Origin: an uncultured Eubacteriales bacterium
Lineage (GTDB): Bacteria; Bacillota; Clostridia; Oscillospirales; Acutalibacteraceae
NCBI GenBank assembly: GCA_934464585.1
Contig: CAKSJY010000009.1
Span: 1 to 61,658 of the forward strand
DNA length: 61,658 nucleotides
Direction of reading: 5' to 3'
Part shown: in pieces, positions 53,593 to 61,658 of the stretch
Numbering within the stretch: the first letter of the stretch is position 1
Layout of the letters: each line of letters begins with the position of its first letter
The notes under the pieces: model-generated
Database searches by the model: none
Told to the model about the DNA's origin: nothing
Seen by the model: only the letters and a program-made list of their open reading frames with translations
Position numbers and translations under genes: made by a program

Positions 53593-54267
53593 ATGAAAAA
53601 AAGGTTTAAAAAAGTTTTATGTGCATTAATGGTATGTGCATTAATGGTTGTGAGTGTGGTTGGATTTAGTGTAAACTCATTTGCAGCCGTTGACTCTTCT
53701 GATGATGCAGTATCTGCCAGCAGCTCATATCGTGTATATTATGTTGGAACGGAATCAGAATTAAGAAGTGCACTACTTTGGTCAAATTCAGGTGATTATA
53801 TTCAACTTTATAGCGATATAAGGGTAACCGGAAATATAGATGTAATGAAAGGTGTAACGATAGATTTACGTTATCACAGCCTTATATTCAACAATGGTGT
53901 TAAGGGATTAATAATTAATACAGGATATTCGAATCGTGCTAATCTATATAATGGACGTGTATATGCAAGCGTAGATTCGGATGCAGCTGTTTCTGTTAGA
54001 TCCGGTGATTTAAGAGTATACAATTGTTCGATTTATGCAGGAGATTGCAATCAACATGAAATGTTGTATTATGGTAATGCGTTGTATTGTGATTCAACTT
54101 CAAGTAGGATATATTTAGATTATGTATATCTTCAAGGTGGAAACGGTTATAGTAGAGGTTTTTTTAACCCATCAAGAACAGGAAAGGCTATATACCTTGC
54201 TTATGCAGGATCGGGAGTATATGCTATTGGCAGTGGATACACTTTCCTTGATGGAAAATGTATATAA
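53593..54267 (+). CDS. Small secreted beta-helix-like protein, paralogue 1
   Basis: 224 residues. Signal peptide about 1-32 (..VGFSVNSFAA). A cap VGTESELRSALLWSNSGDYI is followed by short strands (LRVYNCSIYAGDCNQHEMLY, YYGNALYCDSTSSRIYLDYV). The end motif YLQGGNGYSRG...PSRTGKAIY...GSGYTFLDGKC is shared by the next four genes. Fold suggests a minimal right-handed beta-helix with disulfides. No anchor, so released or bound by unknown means. Function unknown. Confidence 0.8.
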   Translation: MKKRFKKVLCALMVCALMVVSVVGFSVNSFAAVDSSDDAVSASSSYRVYYVGTESELRSALLWSNSGDYIQLYSDIRVTGNIDVMKGVTIDLRYHSLIFNNGVKGLIINTGYSNRANLYNGRVYASVDSDAAVSVRSGDLRVYNCSIYAGDCNQHEMLYYGNALYCDSTSSRIYLDYVYLQGGNGYSRGFFNPSRTGKAIYLAYAGSGVYAIGSGYTFLDGKCI

Positions 54268-54413
54268 TAAATTAAATTGGGTTGATATTTATAAAAGTGA
54301 CGGGTTTTTGAAAAAATTAGATATTGGCGATTAATCAAATTTAATATGATAAGTTGAAAATTTGATAATGAATAAATGTTCTTGTACGTTTAAAAGAGGA
54401 GAAAAAGTTTTTA

Positions 54414-55082
54414 ATGAGAAAAGGGTTAAAAAAGATTTTGTCAGTATTGGTTGTTGGTGCATTAATGGCTACAAGTATAGTAGGCTTTAGTGTAACCTCA
54501 TTTGCCGCGTCTGATTCTTTGGAAGATTCAGTGTCTGCTAGTGGTTCGTATCGTGTATTTAATGTTGGAACGGCATCTGAATTAAGAAATGCATTAACAT
54601 GGGCTAATCCAGGAGATTACATTCAGTTTTATAATGATATAAGAGTCAGTGGAAGCTTGTATGTTAATAAGTCTGTTACTATCAATTTGAATTACCATAG
54701 TCTTCAATTTGTACGTAGTAGCGATGGGCTAGTAATTAATTCTGGATGCCTAAATTGTGTATACCTATGGAATGGGCGTGTATATGCAGATGTAGATTCG
54801 AATGCTGCGGTTTCTGTACAATCAGGGGATTTAAGCGTATATAATTGTTCAATTTATGCCGGAGATTGTGTTGAACATGAAATATTATATTATGGTAATG
54901 CGTTATATTGTGGTTCAAGTTCAAGTAGAATATGGTTAGACTATGTATACCTTCAAGGTGGAAATGGTTATTGGGAAGGGGTCTTTAATCCATCAAGGAC
55001 CGGAAAGGCTGTATATTCATACTCACCGGTATATTCTATCGGTAGCGGATATACTGTAGTTAATGGAATTTGTATGCGATAA
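54414..55082 (+). CDS. Small secreted beta-helix-like protein, paralogue 2
   Basis: 222 residues with AGAGGAG upstream. Signal peptide MRKGLKKILSVLVVGALMAT... ending SFAA. Cap VGTASELRNALTWANPGDYI; shared core NCSIYAGDCVEHEILYYGN, YLQGGNGYWEGVFNPSRTGK and end GSGYTVVNGICM. Closest to paralogue 1 in the core. Lies 146 nt after it. Confidence 0.8.
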   Translation: MRKGLKKILSVLVVGALMATSIVGFSVTSFAASDSLEDSVSASGSYRVFNVGTASELRNALTWANPGDYIQFYNDIRVSGSLYVNKSVTINLNYHSLQFVRSSDGLVINSGCLNCVYLWNGRVYADVDSNAAVSVQSGDLSVYNCSIYAGDCVEHEILYYGNALYCGSSSSRIWLDYVYLQGGNGYWEGVFNPSRTGKAVYSYSPVYSIGSGYTVVNGICMR

Positions 55083-55209
55083 TTTAAATTACATTGATAT
55101 TTGGTGATATTTTTAGTAAATTAGATATTGGTAGTTAACTAAATTAGTGTTATAAGTTGAAATTTGATAATAAATAATTGTTTTTATGTATTAAAAGGAG
55201 AAGTTTTTA

Positions 55210-55884
55210 ATGAAAAAGGGTTTAAAAAAAGTTTTGTCAGTATTAATGATTGGTGCATTGATGGTTACGAGTATAATGGGATTTAATATAAACTCATTTG
55301 CTGCGTCTGATTCTTCAGAGTGTTTTGTTTCTGATGATATTAATTATCATGTATATAATGTTAGCACTGAAGAGGAGTTAAAAAATGCATTACTATGGGC
55401 TAATTCAGGAGATTATATTCAATTTTCTAGTGATATAAGAGTATCTGGAAATTTAGAAGTTGCAAATAGTGTAACAATAGATTTAGATAACCATAGTCTT
55501 ATGTTTGCAGGTAGTGTTCGTGGTTTAGTTATTGATTCAGGGTACTTAAATCGTGTTTGTATATATAACGGATGCATATGTGGGGATATAGATTCAGATG
55601 CTGCCGTATATGTTCAATCTGGAGATTTAAGAGTTTATAATTGCTCAATCTATGCAGGAAATTGCTATAGACATAATATTTTATACTATGGTAATGCGCT
55701 ATGCTGTGCTTCAAAATCAAGTACAATAACTTTAGAAGAAGTATATCTTCAAGGTGGAAATGGATATAGTAAAGGTATAATTAACCCATCAAGAACAGGA
55801 AAAGCTATATATTTCTCTTGTGTAGGTTCAGAACTCCTTTCTCTTGGTAAGGGATATACAGTACTTAATGGACAATGCAAATAA
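55210..55884 (+). CDS. Small secreted beta-helix-like protein, paralogue 3
   Basis: 224 residues, RBS AAGGAG. Signal peptide MKKGLKKVLSVLMIGALMVT... Cap VSTEEELKNALLWANSGDYI, core YNCSIYAGNCYRHNILYYGN, YLQGGNGYSKGIINPSRTGK, end GKGYTVLNGQCK. Some usual core residues are replaced (CASKSSTITLEEVYLQ), so the helix edge differs. Confidence 0.8.
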   Translation: MKKGLKKVLSVLMIGALMVTSIMGFNINSFAASDSSECFVSDDINYHVYNVSTEEELKNALLWANSGDYIQFSSDIRVSGNLEVANSVTIDLDNHSLMFAGSVRGLVIDSGYLNRVCIYNGCICGDIDSDAAVYVQSGDLRVYNCSIYAGNCYRHNILYYGNALCCASKSSTITLEEVYLQGGNGYSKGIINPSRTGKAIYFSCVGSELLSLGKGYTVLNGQCK

Positions 55885-56003
55885 TCTGATAAGATTAAAC
55901 TATATTAAAAATTAAATAATCTCAGTTTGATTATATGTGAATTAAAAGATGAAGGCTTTATATAATTATATTTCGTGTAATTTAGGAGAGAAAAATTTTT
56001 ATA

Positions 56004-56660
56004 ATGAAAAAAGGTTTAAAAAAGGTTTTATCTGTATTGATTGTTGGCGCATTGATGATTACAAGCATAGTAGGCTTTAGTGTAACCTCGTTTGCGATAT
56101 CTGATTTATCTGAAGAGGAACCTCGTGGCCCTTTTACATATTATGTTAGGACAGAATCAGAACTAAGAAATGCAGTGCATAATTCTCTATCGGGAGATAC
56201 TGTTGTGCTTTTGAATAATATAATTGTGACTGGAAATAGATGTCTATATTTAGGTAATAGAATAACAGTGGATTTAAATTATAATTGCCTTACATTCGGT
56301 GATCAATGTTGCGGTGTACAAATTAACTCATCAGTTTGTTTGTGTAATGGAACTATATACGGAAATAATGATACAGATTATACCATTTGGGTTTATGGTG
56401 GATCTCCCAAAATATCTAATTGTTCGATTTATGGCGGTAGTTGTGGGGACTCAGAAATAGCTTACGGCAATGCAATATATTGTAATGCTCATTCAAGTAG
56501 AATCTATTTAGACTATGTGTATCTTCAGGGCGGAAGTGGGTATACTAGAGGAGTATTTACGCCTGAAAGGACAGGTAGGGCAATATATCTTGACTGGTCG
56601 GGGTCAGAGGTGTATTCTGTAGGTAGAGGTTATACATGTATTGATGGACAATTTGCATAA
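56004..56660 (+). CDS. Small secreted beta-helix-like protein, paralogue 4
   Basis: 218 residues, RBS TAGGAGAG. Signal peptide MKKGLKKVLSVLIVGALMIT... The most divergent of the set: cap VRTESELRNAVHNSLSGDTV, core ISNCSIYGGSCGDSEIAYGN, YLQGGSGYTRGVFTPERTGR, end GRGYTCIDGQFA, lacking the final cysteine. Confidence 0.8.
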   Translation: MKKGLKKVLSVLIVGALMITSIVGFSVTSFAISDLSEEEPRGPFTYYVRTESELRNAVHNSLSGDTVVLLNNIIVTGNRCLYLGNRITVDLNYNCLTFGDQCCGVQINSSVCLCNGTIYGNNDTDYTIWVYGGSPKISNCSIYGGSCGDSEIAYGNAIYCNAHSSRIYLDYVYLQGGSGYTRGVFTPERTGRAIYLDWSGSEVYSVGRGYTCIDGQFA

Positions 56661-56807
56661 TATATTAAAGATTAACCCCACTAATATTGATATATATTTT
56701 AATTAAAGTGGATAGTAGAGGTTTTAGTGGGATTTAAAAAATATATGTTATTTGAGAGTTTTGCTCTCAATAGTGACATTCTACACTATTTGAAAGGAAA
56801 ATGTTTT

Positions 56808-57509
56808 TTGAAAGGAAAATTTTTAAAAAAGGTCTTATCTACGTTAGCTGCACTTGCGTTGATAGTAACAAGTGTAATTGGATTTAGCGTAACCTCATCT
56901 GCAGCATCAGATGTAACAGCTGGTTTTTCAGAGGATGCAATTTGTAGTATGAATACATCAGGTAAGGTCTATTGTGTTGGGACAGAGTCAGAGCTAAGAA
57001 ACGCAATAAATGTCTGCCGTCCAAATGAGTATATTAAATTTTGTGATAATATAGAAGTAAAAGATAAGCTATATATTGGCAAAAATTATTCAGCTATACT
57101 AACTATAGATTTAAATGGGTATAGCCTTAGGTTTAATAAGAGCGTTAATGGATTAGTAATCGATAGGGGACCATATAATTGTGTTCATTTGTGTAACGGA
57201 AGCGTATATGGTGATATAGATTCAAATTCTGCTATTTGTCTTGAATCCGGAGATTTAAGAATATATAATTGTTCGATTTATGCAGGAAACTGTGTTAAAC
57301 ATAATATATTGTATTATGGCAATGCACTTTATTGTAATTCAGAGTGCGGCAGAGTAGCCTTAGACTCTGTATATCTTCAAGGAGGAGATGGATACAGTAA
57401 GGGAGTTTTCAACAAGTCAAGAACCGGAAAGGCAATATATCGTGCTGCAGCTACAGAGATATATAGCGTTGGAAAAGGATATACCTATTGTGACGGACAA
57501 TACAGATAA
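56808..57509 (+). CDS. Small secreted beta-helix-like protein, paralogue 5
   Basis: 233 residues from the TTG at 56808 (GAAAGGAAA upstream), which gives the same N-terminus as its neighbours (KGKFLKKVLSTLAALALIVT); the frame remains open 27 codons upstream without a ribosome site. Cap VGTESELRNAINVCRPNEYI, core YNCSIYAGNCVKHNILYYGN, YLQGGDGYSKGVFNKSRTGK, end GKGYTYCDGQYR. Last of the array, followed by a strong terminator. Confidence 0.8.
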   Translation: MKGKFLKKVLSTLAALALIVTSVIGFSVTSSAASDVTAGFSEDAICSMNTSGKVYCVGTESELRNAINVCRPNEYIKFCDNIEVKDKLYIGKNYSAILTIDLNGYSLRFNKSVNGLVIDRGPYNCVHLCNGSVYGDIDSNSAICLESGDLRIYNCSIYAGNCVKHNILYYGNALYCNSECGRVALDSVYLQGGDGYSKGVFNKSRTGKAIYRAAATEIYSVGKGYTYCDGQYR

Positions 57510-57515
57510 ATAAAC

Positions 57516-57547
57516 AAATCACTCGGATGAGAGTCCGAGTGATTTTT
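57516..57547 (+). terminator. Terminator of the small beta-helix array
   Basis: AAATCACTCGGA and TCCGAGTGATTT stem (12 bp) with T run. Confidence 0.95.
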
Positions 57548-57698
57548 GTAGTTATTTATATATTATTGTGCATTTGATATATGAAAAGAGTAGACAAATA
57601 TATTTGCGCATTTTTAATTTTGTAAAAAATATATATGAGTATATTTTACAGTTTATGACAAAAATAAAGTTTTAATCCCTTAATATTACAGGTTAGTC

Positions 57699-57727
57699 TT
57701 GACTGTTTCGGTTAAATGTGGTAAAAT
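57699..57727 (+). promoter_or_regulatory. Promoter of the NSS transporter gene
   Basis: TTGACT (57699-57704) and TAAAAT (57722-57727), 17 bp apart. The transcript would have a long leader of about 180 nt. Confidence 0.7.
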
Positions 57728-57818
57728 ATTCATGTTTAATTATATAAATAGTTACAATTAATGTTGATAAAAAGTCTAAACATGATTTTTGTTTTATAAT
57801 TATGTGCTGCTTTAAATA

Positions 57819-57879
57819 GGTATGGCAGAGTGTTTTCTCTATATTACCGGCCTATAATAAGTGGCCGTTTTTTATTTTT
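57819..57879 (+). promoter_or_regulatory. Structured leader with terminator-like hairpin
   Basis: Upstream of the NSS gene, GGTA (57819) pairs with TACC (57845-57848) around an AGAG/CTCT hairpin. Directly after, CGGCC (57848-57852) and GGCCG (57863-57867) form a stem followed by a T-rich run (57868-57879). The two helices share a base, so they are candidates for mutually exclusive pairing. An 8-bp inverted repeat CATGTTTA/TAAACATG (57731-57738, 57777-57784) lies near the transcript start. Suggests attenuation or a riboswitch; no known class was recognised. Confidence 0.5.
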
Positions 57880-57911
57880 ACTCCACATACGTTTCAGAAA
57901 GGATGTATTCT

Positions 57912-59225
57912 ATGAAAGATAGGGATAAGTTTTCCTCGAAATTTGCATTTATAATTTCTAGTATAGGTGCGTCAATTGGACTTGGTATTTTATGGTTATT
58001 TCCGTTTAAATTGTGTAAATATGGCGGAGCAGCATTTTTAATTCCATACTTTATATTTATGAGTTTGTTGGGTGCAGTTGGCTTGATGATAGAATTTTCT
58101 TTTGGAAGAGTTAATAAGTCTGGGTCACTTGGCGGAATACGAAAGGTTTTTAAAGAAAAGAATGTTCGTGGTGGTTCAATAATAGGGGTTATTCCATCAA
58201 TTGGTATGACGCTTGTTTTTTCATTTTATACTATTATAATAGGTTGGATATTCAAATATTTATATCTTAGCTTTACCGGAGAGATAACAAAAATCGACCC
58301 GGCAAAGTATTTTGAAAATTTTTCATCGTCAAATGAAGAAATTTGGTTTGCTGTATTTGCACTATTTCTTACAGCAGCAATTATATCTTTAGGTGTTACA
58401 AAAGGGATTGAGAAATTGAACAAGGTTGCAATACCTATGATGTTTGTGATTTTTGTATTTATTGTGATAAGGTCTGTAACACTTCCCGGGGCAATTGAGG
58501 GGATTAAATATATTTGTATACCGAAATGGGAATATCTCTATGATATAGAAACATGGATAATGGCAATGGGTCTTGCATTTTTCACTGCATCACTATCAGG
58601 GTCTGTAATGGTTGTATATGGAAGCTATACTGATAAGAATACCGATATTCCTAAGTCGACATTAACAGTTATAATGTTTAATACATTGGGCGCAATTTTA
58701 GCGGCCTTTGCAATTATACCGGCAGTGTTTGCATTTGATGTAGATCCATGTGCTGGTCCGGCACTTTTATTTATCTCTTTACCATCGATCTTTTCGGCAA
58801 TACCGTTTGGATCAGTTGTAAGTTCTGTATTTTTTGTAAGTGTAATTTGTGCAGCAATATCTACAGGACTTTCAATGATGGAAGTACCAGTAGAGGCATT
58901 GACTAGTATTACAAATCTAAGCAGAAGAAAGGCAACATTAGTAGTTACTGCTATAGCATTGGCAATCATTTTACCTCTATCTATGAACATGACTTTGTTT
59001 GAAGGGGTTGTAGACTTTTCTACAATAATTTTGTCACCACTTTCGGCGCTTATATTAGCAATAGTCTTCTTTTGGAGATATAAAAAAGATGAAGCTCTTA
59101 AGGTAGTGAACGAGGGTAGTGCTCACCCAGTCGGGAATGCTTTCTTGATACTTGGAAAATATGTTTTTATACCATTAACATTTTTGGTTGTGCTTTGTGG
59201 AATAATTTTTCATGGTATAGGTTAA
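57912..59225 (+). CDS. Neurotransmitter:sodium symporter (NSS/SNF) family transporter
   Basis: 437 residues from the ATG at 57912 after GAAAGGATG. TM1 carries the Na+ site region SSIGASIGLGILWLFPFKLC and KYGGAAFLIPYFIF; about eleven helices follow, with the TM6-type break in WIMAMGLAFFTASLSGSVMV. Bacterial members (LeuT, MhsT) import amino acids with sodium; substrate not deducible here. Eleven rather than twelve helices fits the prokaryotic subgroup. Confidence 0.93.
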   Translation: MKDRDKFSSKFAFIISSIGASIGLGILWLFPFKLCKYGGAAFLIPYFIFMSLLGAVGLMIEFSFGRVNKSGSLGGIRKVFKEKNVRGGSIIGVIPSIGMTLVFSFYTIIIGWIFKYLYLSFTGEITKIDPAKYFENFSSSNEEIWFAVFALFLTAAIISLGVTKGIEKLNKVAIPMMFVIFVFIVIRSVTLPGAIEGIKYICIPKWEYLYDIETWIMAMGLAFFTASLSGSVMVVYGSYTDKNTDIPKSTLTVIMFNTLGAILAAFAIIPAVFAFDVDPCAGPALLFISLPSIFSAIPFGSVVSSVFFVSVICAAISTGLSMMEVPVEALTSITNLSRRKATLVVTAIALAIILPLSMNMTLFEGVVDFSTIILSPLSALILAIVFFWRYKKDEALKVVNEGSAHPVGNAFLILGKYVFIPLTFLVVLCGIIFHGIG

Positions 59226-59229
59226 TATG

Positions 59230-59269
59230 CTAATAACCCCATCGATATAATAATATCGATGGGGTTATT
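59230..59269. terminator. Bidirectional terminator
   Basis: AATAACCCCATCGATAT and ATATCGATGGGGTTATT make a 17-bp perfect stem between the convergent NSS and ATPase genes. Confidence 0.95.
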
Positions 59270-59287
59270 GCGTAATATAGTTAATCA

Positions 59288-61658
59288 TTAAGCCTGTGGT
59301 CTAATATATTGGGGATGTTGTACCGAACGTAATCTTATATGTTTTAAAATCCATTTTTCTAATTCTACTATAAATAGTGGAGAGATTGAGAGTGCGCCAA
59401 CAATGAGCCACTGTATTGGTGTTAAAGGTGTTGTTTTGAATACCAATGAAATCTGCGGGATTGATACAACAGAAACCTGAAGAATTAAACATACAATAAA
59501 GGAAATTAACATCTTAACATTGCTAAATATACCAATCTGAAAGATAGAGTGTTCACTGCGTACATTTATTGCATGCACTATCTGAGATAAACTTAAAACA
59601 CAAAATGCCATTGTTCTTCCTATAGCAGGAACAGAGGATGTATCGAAAAAGACTTTACCGATTGTAAAAGCTAAGAGTGAAATTGCACCTATAAAGGATC
59701 CCTCAACTGCTATGTAATAGGCCATCTTACCACCTAGTAGACTTTTTTTAGGGTTAATCGGCTTTTGTTTCATAATATCCGGGTCTACAGGTTCAACCCC
59801 CAACGCAAGTGCAGGTAGTGAATCGGTAACTAAGTTTACCCATAAAAGCTGGATTGCTAAAAGTGGAGATGGTAAGTTTAAAAGAAATGCTGTAAGTACG
59901 GTTATAATTTCACCAATATTACTGGAAATAAGAAAGTGTACAGTCTTTTTTATATTTGCAAAGATTCCACGACCCTGTTTTACGGCTTCAATGATAGTCG
60001 AGAAGTTATCATCAGTCATAATCATATCAGAGGCACTTTTTGCAACATCGGTTCCGGTAATACCCATTGCACATCCAATATCTGCAGCCTTTAACGCGGG
60101 AGCATCATTGACTCCGTCGCCTGTCATTGCAACTACGGCACCTTTTGCCTGAAATGCCTTTATAATTTTAACTTTGTGTTCAGGAGATACTCTAGCAAAT
60201 ACTGAATATGAGAATATGTTTTTATTGAATTCTTCATCAGACATATTTTCGATATCTTCGCCTGAGATAGCCTTGTCTCCCGGCTGAAGTATATTAAGTT
60301 CCGTAGCAATAGCCTTTGCTGTGATAATATGGTCACCTGTAATCATAACCGGTTTGATTCCGGCATCAATGCAATCCTTAACAGCAGGTTTTGCTTGTAT
60401 ACGTGGAGGATCTATCATACCAACTAGACCGCAGAAGCATAAATCACGTTCAATGGTTTCATTGTCTCGTGGTAGATGATCAATATCTTTAAATGCGACA
60501 CCTAAAACTCTTAATGCACCTCTTGCCATGATTTCATTTTCATGTTCAAGTTTATTTTTAAATTCTGAATTAAAGCTTTCACGTCCATTTGGGGTTCGAA
60601 CTTTGCTGCATTTTTTTATAAGAATATCAGGTGCACCTTTTGTGATAATCCTGTAGTGATTATCCGAAAGTTTATGTACTGTTGTCATAAGTTTTCGTTT
60701 TGAATCAAAAGGTATTTCTAATACTCTAGGAAACTGTCTATCGAGAACAGTTTTGACTTTGCCATGTTTGGCAGCAGAAAGAACAAGTGCTTTTTCTGTT
60801 GGTTCTCCTGAGGCCTTGTAGCTTCCAAATGATCCGCTTAAATTTGAATTATTGCATAGAGCACAATAAGATATAATATCTAATGCTTCGGCACTTGAAA
60901 AGTTAAGTTTGCCTGTTAAATCATGAATTTCAGTAACGGTCATCTTATTTTGTGTTAAGGTTCCTGTTTTGTCTGAACATATGACACTTGCACTTCCCAA
61001 TGTTTCTACAGCCGGTAGTTTGCGAATAATAGCTCGATTTGCTGCCATTCGGCGTACGCCTATTGCAAGAACAATAGTGACAACCGCCGGCAATCCTTCA
61101 GGGATTGCTGCAACAGCTAAACTTATTGCTATCATAAACATTTCGATAGGATTAGTCTTTTGAATTATTCCTAAAATAAAAATAATAAAGCAAATTGTAA
61201 GTGCACCGATACCTAAATATTTACCGGTCTGAGCAAGCTTTAATTGAAGAGGAGTTTGCGGAGCTTCACCATCACGAATAAGTGTAGCGATTTTTCCAAC
61301 TTGTGTATTCATGCCTGTTTCAACTACAACGCAAATTGCATGACCTGAGGTGACAGAACTTGAGGAAAATACCATGTTGTGTTGGTCTGCAATAGTTTTT
61401 CCGGAGTGGTCAATTGTATCGGGATCTTTTTCCACAGGTAAAGACTCTCCTGTTAATGAAGACTCCTCGGTTTTCAAGTTTGTACTCGAAATAATTCTAG
61501 CATCTGCAGGGACAAAGTCGCCGGTATTTAGTACTAAGATATCTCCCGGTACTAGGTCTTCAGAATCGATTAATTGTTCTTCGGAATTTCTTATTACACG
61601 TGCCTTTGGTGCGGATAATTTTTTTAGTGAATCGATGGCCTTTTCGGCCTTGCTTTCC
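59288..61658 (-). CDS. P-type calcium-transporting ATPase (5' end outside window)
   Basis: At least 790 residues visible; the frame is open to the window edge, so the N-terminus is missing. Present: actuator TEESSLTGESLPVEKD, M4 calcium site AIPEGLPAVVTIVLAIGV, phosphorylation loop ICSDKTGTLTQNKM, nucleotide domain KGAPDILIKKC, hinge MTGDGVNDAPALKAADIGCA, and six C-terminal membrane helices ending LEKWILKHI. Matches SERCA/PMR1-like P2A ATPases, exporting Ca2+ from the cytoplasm. The upstream part in view (VPGDILVLNTGDFVPADARI) is a normal actuator. Confidence 0.95.
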   Translation of the reverse strand, partial: ESKAEKAIDSLKKLSAPKARVIRNSEEQLIDSEDLVPGDILVLNTGDFVPADARIISSTNLKTEESSLTGESLPVEKDPDTIDHSGKTIADQHNMVFSSSSVTSGHAICVVVETGMNTQVGKIATLIRDGEAPQTPLQLKLAQTGKYLGIGALTICFIIFILGIIQKTNPIEMFMIAISLAVAAIPEGLPAVVTIVLAIGVRRMAANRAIIRKLPAVETLGSASVICSDKTGTLTQNKMTVTEIHDLTGKLNFSSAEALDIISYCALCNNSNLSGSFGSYKASGEPTEKALVLSAAKHGKVKTVLDRQFPRVLEIPFDSKRKLMTTVHKLSDNHYRIITKGAPDILIKKCSKVRTPNGRESFNSEFKNKLEHENEIMARGALRVLGVAFKDIDHLPRDNETIERDLCFCGLVGMIDPPRIQAKPAVKDCIDAGIKPVMITGDHIITAKAIATELNILQPGDKAISGEDIENMSDEEFNKNIFSYSVFARVSPEHKVKIIKAFQAKGAVVAMTGDGVNDAPALKAADIGCAMGITGTDVAKSASDMIMTDDNFSTIIEAVKQGRGIFANIKKTVHFLISSNIGEIITVLTAFLLNLPSPLLAIQLLWVNLVTDSLPALALGVEPVDPDIMKQKPINPKKSLLGGKMAYYIAVEGSFIGAISLLAFTIGKVFFDTSSVPAIGRTMAFCVLSLSQIVHAINVRSEHSIFQIGIFSNVKMLISFIVCLILQVSVVSIPQISLVFKTTPLTPIQWLIVGALSISPLFIVELEKWILKHIRLRSVQHPQYIRPQA

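Larger units (their letters stand above)
53593..57509 (+). repeat. Tandem array of five small secreted paralogues
   Basis: Five genes of about 220 codons, 120-150 nt apart, same strand, each with signal peptide and the same three core motifs. Promoter at 53494-53522, terminator at 57516-57547; they appear to form one transcription unit built by tandem duplication. Confidence 0.85.

Noticed and set aside
57730..57880. Purine, TPP, preQ1 or T-box riboswitch in the NSS leader
   Set aside because: None of the conserved core motifs of these classes could be found; reported only as an unclassified structured leader.
1..61658. Insertion sequences, prophage or integrase genes
   Set aside because: No transposase, integrase or phage structural gene could be recognised despite several accessory loci.

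Overview
The window is AT-rich DNA from a low-GC, Gram-positive anaerobe, most likely of the class Clostridia. The evidence is the gene content: MreB/Mbl, RecD2, RicT (YaaT), the c-di-AMP receptor DarA next to holB, a YaaO-type decarboxylase, VanW, a PdaA-type deacetylase, small 2[4Fe-4S] ferredoxin, DUF975 proteins and paired short ChrA subunits. Promoters are near-consensus sigma-A type (TTGACA/TTGAAA, 17 bp, TATAAT) and Shine-Dalgarno sites are strong. No genus is claimed.

Layout: a tRNA-Asn (1-76) is followed by a large leaderless DUF4157 protein whose start lies across an 11-G tract (399-409). On the minus strand follow mreB/mbl, comF, recD2 and a small membrane protein (4177-8601). A plus-strand operon (8795-14864) holds a transglutaminase-like lipoprotein and folE-folP-folB-folK, with three unknown genes inserted between folP and folB. 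Two of these begin MF(R/K)CC plus a basic cluster, and all three are rich in Ser/Thr-Pro. Next come a secreted LCAT-like lipase, a nucleotide-sugar dehydratase, two DUF975 proteins, asnA, a YgjP-type peptidase, a 39-residue orphan peptide and a ChrA pair. The minus-strand housekeeping block 23276-30958 contains ferredoxin, ricT, holB, darA, decarboxylase, a polar amino-acid ABC importer, a GNAT and an MBL-fold hydrolase.

The most unusual section is 31325-42286: four tandem paralogues encoding giant secreted right-handed beta-helix surface proteins with about 9, 11, 13 and 19 GGGI-type rungs. Each has its own nearly identical promoter, leader and terminator. Copy 4 is a visible three-way mosaic of copies 1, 2 and 3, so the array appears to be a recombination-driven surface-variation locus. 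It is flanked by a leaderless calpain-like protease embedded in leucine-rich repeats (42474-44630). After rlmD-type methyltransferase, vanW and a deacetylase comes a secreted zinc phospholipase C with two small secreted proteins, then gpsA, a VanZ-like protein and ruvX. A second array follows (53593-57509): five small secreted beta-helix-like paralogues behind one strong promoter. An NSS-family sodium symporter with a candidate attenuator in its leader and a P-type calcium ATPase cut by the right window edge close the window.

Taken together, a housekeeping backbone is interleaved with accessory loci that look aimed outward or at a host: variable adhesin-like proteins, a phospholipase C, a lipase, a calpain-like protease, a DUF4157 protein with a likely on/off G-tract, and disordered proteins with eukaryote-like lipidation and SP/TP motifs. 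The host-directed reading is inference; no secretion apparatus or contractile injection system structural gene is in the window.
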